Shown here piece by piece: positions 1 through 9,588 of a DNA stretch of 64,000 bases. Within the stretch, counting starts at the first letter, position 1; every line of letters starts with the position of its first letter. The stretch comes from Blastococcus sp. KM273128 (GTDB lineage: Bacteria; Actinomycetota; Actinomycetes; Mycobacteriales; Geodermatophilaceae). The notes below the pieces were generated by a model, which saw nothing but the letters and a program-made list of their open reading frames with translations, was not told the origin of the DNA and searched no databases. The DNA lies in assembly GCF_021698975.1 (NCBI RefSeq), contig NZ_SSXA01000012.1, forward strand, positions 1-64,000, read 5' to 3'. Both the position numbers and the translations under genes were made by a program.

Positions 1-162
1 GGCGTCCATGGCCCGCCGCGCCTGCAGCCGCCGCAGCTCGGCGGCCTTCTCCGCGTCCGACAGCACCGCCACCGGCAACCGCGCGACCGTCGGCCGCAGC
101 TGGAGCAGCCACCCCACGAGCGCGCCCTCGAAGGGGCTGCGACTCAGCTCGGCGGTGGGCAC
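1..162 (-). CDS. DUF222/13E12-type protein, N-terminal fragment
   Basis: The first 54 codons of a leftward gene lie here and the rest is beyond the window. It reads from a GTG at 160-162 as VPTAELSRSPFEGALVGWLL and goes on through an Ala/Arg/Leu-rich helix ending RRLQARRAMDA. This start (small helical segment, then LPVAVLSDAEKAAELRRLQ) is typical of DUF222 proteins, the actinobacterial 13E12-repeat family that often carries a C-terminal HNH nuclease domain; that part cannot be seen. A LexA-like palindrome sits four bases upstream of the start, which suggests a nearly leaderless SOS-controlled transcript. The family call rests on a short N-terminus only. Confidence 0.5.
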   Translation of the reverse strand, partial: MPTAELSRSPFEGALVGWLLQLRPTVARLPVAVLSDAEKAAELRRLQARRAMDA

Positions 163-165
163 GGG

Positions 166-181
166 TCGAACATACGTACGA
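166..181. promoter_or_regulatory. LexA (SOS-box)-like palindrome
   Basis: TCGAACATACGTACGA matches the mycobacterial-type SOS box TCGAAC-N4-GTTCGA at 11 of 12 defined positions; the single difference is A for T in the right half. It lies directly before the GTG of the leftward DUF222 gene. 13E12-family genes are among known LexA targets in M. tuberculosis, which fits. Confidence 0.55.
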
Positions 182-427
182 GGTGCGACAGTTCTGCGCC
201 CACGCCCGACTCGTCGACCGGTCCGGGAGCGGCCTGCTGCTGGCGGCTCGACGGCAGACCCTCGGGGTGGCCCACCGCCACGACGCCGGCAGGACCGACG
301 AGCGAGATCCCAGCGGCCGGCGGGTCGGGGCCGGCGACGGACGCAGCGGTTCCCGCCCGGGGCGCCGGTGGGAGCGGGCAGCGCGGCCAGTACGGTCGGC
401 CGTCCGTCCGACCAGGCAGGAGGCCCG

Positions 428-1348
428 ATGTCCGGGAACCCGGAGATGCTGCTCGTGGTGAACCGGGCGGCGGGGACCGCCCAGGACGACCGGGTGGAGG
501 CGGCGGTCGCCGGGCTGCGCGAGGGCGGCGACGTCGCCGTCGCCGCGACCGCCGACGCGGACGACCTGGACGAGGCGCTCGCCGCCCATCCCCGCCACCG
601 CGTCGTGGTGCTCGGCGGCGACGGCTCGGTGCACGCGGTGGTCGCCGCCCTCGACCGGGCGGGGCGGCTCTCGGCCGACGACCCGGTCGGCATCATCGCG
701 TGCGGCACGGGCAACGACCTGGCCCGCACCCTCGGCCTGCCGCTGGACCCGGCCGACGGCGCCGCCGCCGTGCTGGCCGGGGTGCCGCGCCGGCTGGACC
801 TGCTCCGCGACGACGCCGGCGCCGTGGTGGTCAACGCCGTGCACGCCGGGGTGGGGGCGGAGGCCGCGGCCGAGGCGCACCGGCTCAAGCAGCGGCTCGG
901 CGCGGTCGCCTACCCGGTCGGCGCGGCGATCGCCGGGCTGGGGGACACCGGCTGGCCGCTACGGGTGGAGGTCGACGGGCGGGTCGCCGTCCACGAGAAG
1001 GAGGGCTGGGCCGCCGACGGCGAGCAGCCGGTGCTCATGGTCGGGGTGTGCAACGGCGCGACGATCGGCGGCGGCACCGCGCTCGCCCCGGACGCGCGGC
1101 CCGACGACGGCCTGGCCGACGTGGTCGTCTGCGCGGCGACCGGCCCGGTCGCCCGCGCGGCCTATGCGGCGGCGCTCACCGCGGGCCGGCACCTCGAGCG
1201 GCCCGACGTGCTGCTGCTGCGCGGCCGGGAGGTGCGGATCTCGGGTGGCCCGGTGCCCGTGGACGCCGACGGCGAGCTCGGCGAGGTGCCGGGGGCCGGC
1301 GGCTGGCGGCTCGCCCACCACGCCTGGTCGGTGCTGGTGCCGCGGTAG
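428..1348 (+). CDS. Diacylglycerol/lipid kinase family protein
   Basis: A 306-residue DAGK-catalytic-domain protein that would phosphorylate a lipid such as diacylglycerol, or a related substrate, on the inner membrane face. The nucleotide-binding glycine motif GGDGSVH is at residues 63-69 and the second conserved motif GTGNDLARTLGLP at 93-105. The C-terminal beta-sandwich half (VLMVGVCNGATIGGGTALAPDA, a run of small residues, then DGLADVV) is typical of the YegS/DgkB fold. ATG 428 was chosen because homology begins with MLLVVNRAAG, the standard opening strand; the open frame upstream has no family similarity. The lipid substrate cannot be told from sequence. Confidence 0.85.
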   Translation: MSGNPEMLLVVNRAAGTAQDDRVEAAVAGLREGGDVAVAATADADDLDEALAAHPRHRVVVLGGDGSVHAVVAALDRAGRLSADDPVGIIACGTGNDLARTLGLPLDPADGAAAVLAGVPRRLDLLRDDAGAVVVNAVHAGVGAEAAAEAHRLKQRLGAVAYPVGAAIAGLGDTGWPLRVEVDGRVAVHEKEGWAADGEQPVLMVGVCNGATIGGGTALAPDARPDDGLADVVVCAATGPVARAAYAAALTAGRHLERPDVLLLRGREVRISGGPVPVDADGELGEVPGAGGWRLAHHAWSVLVPR

Positions 1349-1360
1349 CCGCCCGGTAGC

Positions 1361-2167
1361 TCAGCCGCGGCTCTCCAGCCGGCGCCGGACGACGGCGGTC
1401 TGTTCCGGAGAGCCGATGAGCGCGCCGATCTCCGCCTGCTCGGCGGCCAGCCCCTCGGCGAGCGGCACCCGCCCGGCGAGGTCGACCAGCCGCTTGACCG
1501 CGCGGGTGGCGCTGCGGCTGTGCCCTGCGATCTCGGTGGCGAGCTCCTGCGCTGCGGAGAGCGGGTCGGCGGCCTCGCGGGTCGCCAGCCCCAGGCGCAC
1601 CGCCTCGGTGCCCGACACCTTCCGCCCGGTGAGCGCCAGCTCCTTGGCGACGTCGCGGCCGACCAGCTCGGGCAGCAGCTGGGTGCCGCACATGTCGGGC
1701 ACGATGCCCCAGAGGATCTCCATCAGCGACAGCTGCGCGTCGGGGGCGACCAGCCGGATGTCGGCCCCCAGGGCGATCTGCAGGCCACCGCCGAACGCGA
1801 CGCCGTGCACCGCCGCGATCACCGGCGCCGGCACGAGCGACCACACGTGCACGACCTGCTGGGCCAGCGCGCGGGCCGCGCCCAGCGGCTCCGGGGCGGT
1901 CGCCTCGCGCTCGCGGGTGCGCTCCTGCCCGCGGTCGGCCATGTCCGCGAAGGAGCCGAAGTCCAGGCCGGCGCAGAACGCCCGGCCGGCGCCGGTGAGG
2001 ACCACCGCGCCGACGTCCTCCCGGGTCATCAGCTCCTTGCCGGTGGCCAGGACCGCCGCGAACATCGCCGGGTCCAGCGCGTTCATCTTCTCGGGCCGGT
2101 CCAGCCGGACCGTCGCCACGCCGTCGGTCACGGTGAGCGCCACCCGGCGCGAGACGTCGTCAGCCAT
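1361..2167 (-). CDS. Enoyl-CoA hydratase/isomerase (crotonase) family protein
   Basis: A 268-residue crotonase-fold protein acting on an acyl-CoA. The CoA-binding and oxyanion-hole segments FCAGLDFGSF (64-73) and HGVAFGGGLQIALGADIRL (121-139) are present. Of the two catalytic glutamates of true enoyl-CoA hydratases, the second is kept (E150 in LSLMEILWG), but the first position holds Gln (Q130 in GGGLQIAL). This suggests an isomerase or another crotonase reaction rather than classical hydration. It converges on the lipid kinase with a 12-base gap and diverges from the DoxX gene. Confidence 0.85.
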   Translation of the reverse strand: MADDVSRRVALTVTDGVATVRLDRPEKMNALDPAMFAAVLATGKELMTREDVGAVVLTGAGRAFCAGLDFGSFADMADRGQERTREREATAPEPLGAARALAQQVVHVWSLVPAPVIAAVHGVAFGGGLQIALGADIRLVAPDAQLSLMEILWGIVPDMCGTQLLPELVGRDVAKELALTGRKVSGTEAVRLGLATREAADPLSAAQELATEIAGHSRSATRAVKRLVDLAGRVPLAEGLAAEQAEIGALIGSPEQTAVVRRRLESRG

Positions 2168-2237
2168 GATCGCTGTCTACGGGCGGCCCGCCCCGCCTGT
2201 CAACGCGCCGTGCGGTCGCCGCGGCTACCGTCCGACC

Positions 2238-2636
2238 ATGAGCTCCGCCGCGCGCACCGCTGCCCGCCTGCTGCTGGGCTCGGTCATGGTGGTGGCCGGC
2301 GTGCTGCACCTGACGACGCAGCGGGAGGAGTTCCGCGCCCAGGTGCCGGCCTGGTTCCCCGTCGACGAGGACCTGACGGTGCTGGGCTCGGGCGTCGTCG
2401 AGATCGCCCTCGGCGCGTCGTTCGTCGCCCTCCCGCGGAAGCGCCGGCTCGTCGGCGCGCTGCTGGCCGCCTTCTTCGTGGTCATCTTCCCGGGCAACGT
2501 CGCGCAGTACGTCGAGGGCACCGACGCATTCGGCCTGGACAGCGACCGCAAGCGGCTCGTCCGGCTGTTCTTCCAGCCGCTGCTGGTGCTCTGGGCGCTC
2601 TACGGCGGTGGCTGGCTGCGGCGCCGCCGGGGGTGA
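2238..2636 (+). CDS. DoxX-like small membrane protein
   Basis: A 132-residue integral membrane protein with about four hydrophobic segments (residues roughly 8-25, 50-65, 72-92 and 108-125) and a basic C-terminus WLRRRRG. The arrangement of a first helix followed by VLHLTTQREEFRAQVPAWFP matches the DoxX/DUF4267-like family, whose members are often linked to redox or thiol stress. Its function is otherwise unknown. It is divergent from the crotonase gene and convergent with the aromatic hydroxylase, so it is probably monocistronic. Confidence 0.65.
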   Translation: MSSAARTAARLLLGSVMVVAGVLHLTTQREEFRAQVPAWFPVDEDLTVLGSGVVEIALGASFVALPRKRRLVGALLAAFFVVIFPGNVAQYVEGTDAFGLDSDRKRLVRLFFQPLLVLWALYGGGWLRRRRG

Positions 2637-2664
2637 CCCCGTCGCCCGGGCGGCGAGGAGCTGC

Positions 2665-4581
2665 TCAACGGGCGTCGAGCAGCACCCGGGCCAGGAAGTC
2701 GGTGAGCTCCTCGGGCGCGTCCAGCGGCAGCACCTGCGCCACGTACTGGTCGGGCCGGACGAGCACCATGCACCCCTGGCTCCGGTCGATCCCGCGCAGG
2801 TCGAAGACGTCCTCGGCCTTCGGATCGGGGGCGAAGGCCTTCTCGTAGTCCACCAGCCCGAGCGACCCCTTGCGGGGCAGCAGCACCGCCGGCAGCTGGT
2901 CGACCGCCAGCTCGCGGTGGCCCTGCTGGAAGACCGCGCGCACGTCGATGACGGCGTCGGGGTCGGCGTCCTCTGGCGTGAAGCGGGCCAGCGGTGACTT
3001 CTCCGACGCGAGCCCGTCGAGCAGCACCCGGGCGCGCGACCTCGGCTCGCGGGGATCGGCGGCGTCGGCGAAGACGTAGAGCCGCCAGGCGCCGTCCGCG
3101 CGCGCGGCGTGCCCCAGGTGCACCGGCTTGGCGTCGCCGACCCGGACGACCGGTGCCGAGTGGAACCGCATGCCGACCGGGAACCCGGTCGCCAGCTGCT
3201 GGTGCTCGTCGGTGCCGGTGACCATCGACGGCCCGTAGTGCGTCGCGACGCCCGCGGTGAACCGGCCCTGGGCGGCGAAGTGCGCCTGGAACGCAGCCGG
3301 GTCGACGCCGTCGGCGTCGTCGGGCGAGGCCTTGGGCTTGGCGCTCATCATGCGGGCGAACTCGCGGTCGAAGTCGATCAGCTCCTGGGCCACCTGCTGC
3401 CGCTCGGCGGAGTAGGTGTGCAACAGCTCGGGCCGGGCGGTGCCCCGCAGCACCGCGGCGAGCTTCCAGCCCAGGTTCCAGGCGTCGGCCATCGACACGT
3501 TCATGCCCTGCCCGGCCTTGGCGCTGTGCGTGTGGCAGGCGTCCCCGGCGATGAACACCCGTGGCAGCCGGTGCGGCACCTCCTCGACCGGCACGTCGTC
3601 GAACTTCCCGCACAGCCGTTGGCCGATCTCGTAGACCGACCACCAGCCGACGCTGCGCACGTCGATCGAGTAGGGGTGCAGGATCCGGTTGGCCACCTCG
3701 GCCAGCTTCTCCGGGGTGACGCTGCGCCCCTCCAGCATCTCCCGGTCCCGCACCTGGTCGAGCTCGATGTAGAGCCGGACCAGGTAGCCGCCCTCGCGCG
3801 GGATGACCAGCAGATTTCCCTGGTCGGCCGAGTGGACGACCGCCTTGAGCCGGATGTCGGGGAAGTCGGTGACGGCGAGGACGTCCATCACCCCCCACGA
3901 CTGGTTCATCGCGTCACCGACCAGCTCCTGGCCGATCGCCGACCGGATGGCGCTGCGCGAGCCGTCGCAGCCGACGACGTACCGCGCACGGACCGTCGAG
4001 GTCCCGCCGGTCGGCTGGAGGTCGCGCAGGTGCTGCAGGGTCACCGTCGCCGGGCCGTCGTCGTCCGGGAGCTGCACGTCGGTGGCGTGCAGGCCGTAGC
4101 AGGGCTCGAGCCGGGACGACGAGCGGGCCATGTGCTCGCGCAGGTAGGCGAGCATCCGCGCCTGGTTGACGATGACGTGCGGGAACTCCGACAACCCGTC
4201 CTCGACGTCCTGGATGCGGCCGGTGCGCACGATCCGCGACGGGTCCTCGGCGTCCGGGCGCCAGAAGCCCACCTCGTTGACCCAGTAGGCCTCGGCGACC
4301 AGCTGGTCGGCCAGGCCGAAGGCCTCGAACATCTCCACCGTGCGGCAGGCGACGCCGTCGGCCTGGCCGACCTGGAGCGGCCCGTCCCGCCGGTCGACGA
4401 CGGCGGTGCGGATCCCGGGGAACTGGGCCAGCTGCGCGGCCAGGACCATGCCGGCCGGCCCGCAGCCGACGATCAGGACGTCGACCTCGTCGGGCAGGCC
4501 CTCGGGCCGGGTGGCGACCGACGGGTGCGGCTCGGCCAGCAGCGGATCGCCGGGCCGGTAGCCGTCGAGGTAGAACTGCAC
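2665..4581 (-). CDS. FAD-dependent aromatic hydroxylase (3-hydroxybenzoate 4-monooxygenase-like)
   Basis: A 638-residue group A flavoprotein monooxygenase. It has the FAD dinucleotide fold DVLIVGCGPAGMVLAAQLA near residue 34, the DG motif YVVGCDGSRSAIR, and the GD motif RVFIAGDACHTHSAKAGQGMN, followed by a C-terminal thioredoxin-like domain as in phenol 2-monooxygenase and MobA. The opening QFYLDGYRPGDP and the length match 3-hydroxybenzoate 4-hydroxylases, which make protocatechuate with NADPH and O2. Start GTG 4581 was chosen because GGGGAG precedes it by about six bases and homology begins there; the frame stays open far upstream only through GC bias. Divergent from an IclR regulator, its likely controller. 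The exact phenolic substrate is inferred. Confidence 0.85.
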   Translation of the reverse strand: MQFYLDGYRPGDPLLAEPHPSVATRPEGLPDEVDVLIVGCGPAGMVLAAQLAQFPGIRTAVVDRRDGPLQVGQADGVACRTVEMFEAFGLADQLVAEAYWVNEVGFWRPDAEDPSRIVRTGRIQDVEDGLSEFPHVIVNQARMLAYLREHMARSSSRLEPCYGLHATDVQLPDDDGPATVTLQHLRDLQPTGGTSTVRARYVVGCDGSRSAIRSAIGQELVGDAMNQSWGVMDVLAVTDFPDIRLKAVVHSADQGNLLVIPREGGYLVRLYIELDQVRDREMLEGRSVTPEKLAEVANRILHPYSIDVRSVGWWSVYEIGQRLCGKFDDVPVEEVPHRLPRVFIAGDACHTHSAKAGQGMNVSMADAWNLGWKLAAVLRGTARPELLHTYSAERQQVAQELIDFDREFARMMSAKPKASPDDADGVDPAAFQAHFAAQGRFTAGVATHYGPSMVTGTDEHQQLATGFPVGMRFHSAPVVRVGDAKPVHLGHAARADGAWRLYVFADAADPREPRSRARVLLDGLASEKSPLARFTPEDADPDAVIDVRAVFQQGHRELAVDQLPAVLLPRKGSLGLVDYEKAFAPDPKAEDVFDLRGIDRSQGCMVLVRPDQYVAQVLPLDAPEELTDFLARVLLDAR

Positions 4582-4662
4582 GCTTGCTCCCCTTGCGTCC
4601 GATCGTGCGGCGGGCGCTCCGACGGTCTCCCGATCCCGCAGGAGGGGATAGCGTTTTCTGCT

Positions 4663-5415
4663 GTGAAGAACAGGCCCGCCTACGCGATCGCCTCGGTGGA
4701 CGCCGCGCTGCTGCTGGCCAGCCTGCTCCAGCAGGAGGGGGCGATGCGGGTCACCGACGTCGCCGCGCGACTGGGGGTGTCGGTCTCGACCGCGCACCGG
4801 CTGCTCGGGATGCTCGTCTACCGGGACTTCGCCGAGCAGCTGCCCGATCGGCGGTACGCACCCGGCCCGGTGCTGCGCCGCGGGGACGTGCCGCAGGAAC
4901 CGGTGGCCGCGCTGCGCGAGGCGGCGCTGCCGCACCTGCGCCGGGTGGTCGAGGCGGTCGGCGAGGCGGCCAACGTGGTGGTGTTCGACGGCTCCGACGT
5001 CCGGTTCGTGGCGACGGTGGAGAGCGCGCAGGTGCTCCGGGTCGGCGACCGCACCGGGCGGGCGCTGCCGGCGCACCTGGCCTCCGGTGGCAAGGCGGTG
5101 CTGGCCCTGCTGGACGACGAGCGCCGCGCCGCCGTCCTCGGTGCCCTGGGCGAGGCGACGGCCGCCCGGCTGGAGCGGGAGCTGCGCACCGTCCGGCGGC
5201 GCGGCTTCGCGCTCAACGACGAGGCGACCGAGCCGGGCCTGACCGCGGTCGGCGTCGCCGTGCCACCCGCCGGGGGGTTCGAGGGTGTCGCGCTGTCGAT
5301 CGCCGCGCCCTCGGCCCGGTACTCGGCGGACGAGCTGCCGTCCTGGGTGGCGCAGCTGACCGAGGCGGCGGGCGCGCTGGCCCGGGACCTCGGGGCTGCC
5401 CGCCCCATCGCGTGA
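4663..5415 (+). CDS. IclR-family transcriptional regulator
   Basis: A 250-residue regulator with an N-terminal winged helix (MRVTDVAARLGVSVSTAHRL, about residues 27-46) and a C-terminal effector domain containing LPAHLASGGKAVLALL, the conserved IclR signature region. IclR proteins commonly sit divergent from aromatic catabolic genes and respond to the aromatic substrate. Here the divergent partner is the 3-hydroxybenzoate-type hydroxylase, separated by only 81 bp, so shared control is likely. A GGAGG lies 17 bases before GTG 4663, too far for a normal ribosome site, so the exact start is less certain. Confidence 0.88.
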   Translation: MKNRPAYAIASVDAALLLASLLQQEGAMRVTDVAARLGVSVSTAHRLLGMLVYRDFAEQLPDRRYAPGPVLRRGDVPQEPVAALREAALPHLRRVVEAVGEAANVVVFDGSDVRFVATVESAQVLRVGDRTGRALPAHLASGGKAVLALLDDERRAAVLGALGEATAARLERELRTVRRRGFALNDEATEPGLTAVGVAVPPAGGFEGVALSIAAPSARYSADELPSWVAQLTEAAGALARDLGAARPIA

Positions 5416-6212
<797 letters not shown>

Positions 6213-6213
<1 letters not shown>

Positions 6214-6986
6214 TGAGCGGCATCCTCGAGGGCAAGAAGGTCCTGATCACCGGGGTCCTCACCGAGGCGTCGATCGCGTTCGCCACCGCCCGGCTCGCGC
6301 AGGAGCAGGGCGCCACCGTCGTCCTGTCCAACTTCGGGCGGGCGCTGTCGCTGTGCCAGCGGATCGCCAAGCGGCTGCCGCAGGAGGCCGCCGTCGTCGA
6401 GCTCGACGTCACGGACACCGAGCACCTGGCCACGCTCGCCGACCGGCTGCGCGAGCAGGGGTTCGACTCCCTCGACGGCGTCGTCCACTCGATCGGCTTC
6501 GCGCCGCGGGAGGCCATGGGCGAGGGCTTCCCCGAGGTGGCGTGGGAGCACGCGGCCACGGCGTTCCAGGTCTCGTCCTGGTCCTACGCCTCGCTCACCC
6601 AGGCCTGCCGGCCGCTGCTGGCCAACCCCTCGTCGGTCGTCGGCCTCACCTTCGACGCCTCCGTCGCCTGGCCGGTCTACGGCTGGATGGGCGCGGCCAA
6701 GGCGGCGCTGGAGTCGGTGAGCCGCTACGTCGCCCGCGAGCTCGGCCCCGACGGCGTGCGGTCCAACATCGTCGCCGCCGGGCCGCTGCGCAGCATGGCG
6801 ATGAAGTCCATCCCCGGCAGCAAGCAGTTCGAGGAGGCGTGGGAGGGGCGCGCCCCGCTGGGCTGGTCGGTCACCGACACCGAGCCCGCCGGCAAGGCCG
6901 TCGTCGCCCTGCTCTCCGACTGGTTCCCCGCCACGACCGGCGAGATCGTCCACGTCGACGGGGGGTTCCACGCCGTCGGCGTGTGA
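6213..6986 (+). CDS. inhA: Enoyl-ACP reductase (InhA/FabI type)
   Basis: A 257-residue NADH-dependent enoyl-ACP reductase that catalyses the last step of each fatty-acid elongation round. It shows the atypical SDR cofactor motif [15 protein letters not shown] (12-26), SIGFAP (93-98, where isoniazid-resistance substitutions map in mycobacteria), and the catalytic Y156-x6-K163 in [12 protein letters not shown]. Length and motifs fit InhA/FabI. The start ATG 6213 overlaps the fabG stop by one base. It belongs to a co-transcribed fabG-inhA-hemH group. Confidence 0.93.
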
Positions 6987-7024
6987 CCGCATCCAGAACC
7001 GCCCCGCGACAGGAAAGAACCCAC

Positions 7025-8170
7025 GTGCCCCGCTCCATCGTCGACATCACCCCTGCCGGCCAGCGTCCAGACGAAGACCCGTCGCTCGCCGTCCGCAACA
7101 ACGGCGGCGTCGCGCCGTCGACCGAGCCCGCGCCGCCCGGACGGCGGGAGGCGCTGCTGCTGCTCTCCTTCGGCGGCCCGGAGGGCCACGACGACGTGAT
7201 GCCGTTCCTCGAGAACGTCACCCGCGGCCGCGGCATCCCGCGGGAGCGGCTGGAGGAGGTCGCCGAGCACTACCACCACTTCGGCGGCGTCAGCCCGATC
7301 AACGACCAGAACAAGGCGCTGCTCGCGGCGCTCGAGGCGGAGCTGCGCGCGGCCGGGATCGACCTGCCGGTCTACTGGGGCAACCGGAACTGGGCGCCCT
7401 ACGTCGAGGACGTCTGGCAGCAGATGGCCGACGACGGCATCCAGCACGCCTACGTGCTCGCCACCTCGGCGTACGCCTCGTTCTCCGGCTGCCGGCAGTA
7501 CCACGAGGACATCGCCCGCGCCCGCGCCGCGCTGACCGGCGACGCCGCCGCCCCGGGCGGGCCGACGGCCGAGAAGCTGCCGCACTACTTCGACGCCGAG
7601 GGGTTCGTGCGGGCCAACGCCGACGCCCTCGCCGCCGCGCTCGCCGAGCTGCCGGAGGACCTGCGGGGCAGTGCCCGCCTGGTCGCGACCGCGCACAGCA
7701 TCCCGGACATGATGGCCGCCGTCGCCGGGCCCGAGGGGCATGCCTACGAGGCGGAGCTGCAGGCCGCCGCGCAGCAGGTCGTCGACCTCGCCGCCCCCGG
7801 CCGGCCCTTCGACCTGGTCTGGCAGAGCCGGTCCGGCCCGCCGTCGGTGCCGTGGCTGGAGCCCGACGTCAACGACCACCTGGAGGCGCTGGCCGCGGCG
7901 GGGGAGAAGGCGGTCGTGCTCTTCCCGGTCGGGTTCGTCAGCGACCACCTCGAGGTGATCTGGGACCTCGACAACGAGGCCAAGGAGACCGCCGAGCGGC
8001 TGGGCCTGGCCTTCGCCCGGGCCGCCACCGCCGGCACCCACCCGGCCTTCGTGACGGCGCTGCGCGACCTGCTCCAGGAGCGGCGGGCCGGCGGCGAACC
8101 GCGGCTGGGCACCAACTGCCCCGCGTTCTGCTGCTACACCCCGCCGCGTCCCGCGCGACCGGCGAGCTGA
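7025..8170 (+). CDS. hemH: Coproporphyrin III ferrochelatase
   Basis: A 381-residue ferrochelatase that inserts iron into coproporphyrin III in the actinobacterial (CpdH-type) haem route; the family is also called CpfC. It shows [19 protein letters not shown] near residue 46, the active-site histidine in VATAHSIP (H224), and the Cys motif CPAFCC at 365-370 plus the Cys of FSGCRQY, which together suit the [2Fe-2S] cluster of actinobacterial enzymes. The first 40 residues are low-complexity. Start GTG 7025 follows AGGAAAG by seven bases. It lies 38 bp behind inhA and is probably in the same transcript. Confidence 0.92.
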   Translation: MPRSIVDITPAGQRPDEDPSLAVRNNGGVAPSTEPAPPGRREALLLLSFGGPEGHDDVMPFLENVTRGRGIPRERLEEVAEHYHHFGGVSPINDQNKALLAALEAELRAAGIDLPVYWGNRNWAPYVEDVWQQMADDGIQHAYVLATSAYASFSGCRQYHEDIARARAALTGDAAAPGGPTAEKLPHYFDAEGFVRANADALAAALAELPEDLRGSARLVATAHSIPDMMAAVAGPEGHAYEAELQAAAQQVVDLAAPGRPFDLVWQSRSGPPSVPWLEPDVNDHLEALAAAGEKAVVLFPVGFVSDHLEVIWDLDNEAKETAERLGLAFARAATAGTHPAFVTALRDLLQERRAGGEPRLGTNCPAFCCYTPPRPARPAS

Positions 8171-8192
8171 CCGGCCCGCTCCCAGGGCGTTT

Positions 8193-8232
8193 CTCGTGCT
8201 CCCCAGGTGCTGCAGCCCCTGGGGAGCACGAG
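8193..8232. terminator. Bidirectional hairpin terminator
   Basis: A perfect 15-bp inverted repeat (8193-8207 with 8218-8232, 10-base loop) sits between two converging genes: hemH, ending at 8170, and the leftward gene ending at 8265. There is no T-run, as is common in this GC-rich group. Confidence 0.7.
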
Positions 8233-8264
8233 CTCGACCCCGAAAGGGTGCGCTTGGTCCTGCG

Positions 8265-9002
8265 TCACCTCGGGATGTCGTTGTACGCGGCCACGAGCGC
8301 CTCGCGCACGGCGGCCGAGAGCGGTCGCAGCGCCTCGTCCCGGGCCGCGGCCTGGCGGTGGGTCACCGCCCCGCCCGGGGCGTCGGCGAGCGCCAGGTCG
8401 AGCACCGCGGCCAACCGCATGCCCCGGGCCAGCAGCGACAGCGCCAGCGCATCGGTGCCGTCGGGCAGGGTGACCCCGCGGACCGGCCGGCCCAGGTCGG
8501 CCAGCAGCGCCGGCACCTCGGGGTGCCACCGGGCGAGGTCGAGCTCGGCCAGGGTGCGGGCGGCGTCGACCATCGCCAGGTCCAGCGCCCCGGACGCGGC
8601 GCGCAGGGTCCCCTCCACGGGTGGTGGCGTGGCAGGGGCGTCGTCCAGCGGGAACGCCGTCCACTGCAGCACCTCCGAGCCGATCGGCTCGGGCACCAGC
8701 GCCACCCGCTCGCCGACGGCGACCTGACCGGTCTCCAGCGCGAGCGGCGCGAGCCCGGGCACGGCCGGCAGGCCCCGGACGTCGCCGGGCGCGGGGAGGA
8801 CGAGCCGCAGCCGCCGTTCGCCCAGGCCGCGCAGCGCGCTGAGCGCCTCGTGCAGCGGGACGGCGGCCGCCGTCCCGGGCAGGCCGGTCACGCGGTGGGC
8901 GGCGTCCCCGGTGATCGCGTCGAGGGTCTCGTCGTAGGAGGCGCGCCCGCCGAGCCAGGCGGTGGCCCAGAGCGCGAGCCGGCCGGCGGGGAAGTCCTGC
9001 AC
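8265..9002 (-). CDS. Conserved actinobacterial protein, Rv1486c-like
   Basis: A 245-residue soluble protein of unknown function. Its place between hemH and an NfeD/SPFH pair, on the opposite strand, is the position of Rv1486c in M. tuberculosis, and that synteny is the main basis for the call. It is Ala/Leu-rich, with no transmembrane segment, no cofactor motif and no recognised catalytic signature. The start is GTG 9002. It is divergent from the NfeD gene with a gap of about 70 bp. Confidence 0.65.
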   Translation of the reverse strand: MQDFPAGRLALWATAWLGGRASYDETLDAITGDAAHRVTGLPGTAAAVPLHEALSALRGLGERRLRLVLPAPGDVRGLPAVPGLAPLALETGQVAVGERVALVPEPIGSEVLQWTAFPLDDAPATPPPVEGTLRAASGALDLAMVDAARTLAELDLARWHPEVPALLADLGRPVRGVTLPDGTDALALSLLARGMRLAAVLDLALADAPGGAVTHRQAAARDEALRPLSAAVREALVAAYNDIPR

Positions 9003-9075
9003 CGGTCGAGGCTACGTCGGCGCGGTGGCTTCCTCGGCGGGCGTCCCGGGGCCGCGGCTCTGCCAGACTCGGGAC

Positions 9076-9510
9076 ATGGCGTGGTTGCTGTGGTTGATCG
9101 GGGCCGGGGCGCTGGCGGTCGGGGAGATGCTGACCCTCGACCTGGTGCTGCTCATGCTGGCCGGCGGGGCCGTCGGCGGGATGACGGTCGCGCTGCTCGG
9201 CGGTGCGCTGTGGCTGCAGCTGGCCACCTTCATCATCGTCTCGGGGGTGCTGCTGGTCGCGGTGCGCCCGATCGCGAAGAAGCAGCTGACCGACCGCACG
9301 CCGCTGCAGCTCGACGGCGTCGACACGCTCATCGGCCGGACGGCCCAGGTCACCGCCCAGGTGGACCGCAGCGGCGGGCGGATCCGGCTGGGCGCCGACG
9401 AGTGGAGCGCGCGCAGCCAGCACAGCGCGGAGTCCTTCGCCGTCGGCGAGACCGTGCGCATCCTGGAGGTCGACGGCGCGACGGCGGTCGTGGGGGACGC
9501 GCTGGAGTGA
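9076..9510 (+). CDS. NfeD-like membrane protein (Rv1487 type)
   Basis: A 144-residue short NfeD protein: three hydrophobic segments (about residues 2-20, 24-45 and 50-70) followed by a C-terminal OB-fold (LIGRTAQVTAQVDRSGGRIR to the end). NfeD proteins partner SPFH/stomatin proteins encoded next to them, as here. ATG 9076 was preferred over upstream in-frame starts because the first membrane helix AWLLWLIGAGAL begins there and the length equals the mycobacterial homologue. It likely works at membrane microdomains with the downstream gene. Confidence 0.85.
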   Translation: MAWLLWLIGAGALAVGEMLTLDLVLLMLAGGAVGGMTVALLGGALWLQLATFIIVSGVLLVAVRPIAKKQLTDRTPLQLDGVDTLIGRTAQVTAQVDRSGGRIRLGADEWSARSQHSAESFAVGETVRILEVDGATAVVGDALE

Positions 9511-9588
9511 ACGTCGTCCCCCGGGTGCTGACCCGGGTGGACCCGGCAGGGCAGGATCGACGGTGACCCCCGACGAAGGGAGCCAGCC

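Noticed and set aside
8..427. N-terminal extension of the lipid kinase
   Set aside because: It runs across the LexA-like box and antisense to the DUF222 start, without domain similarity.
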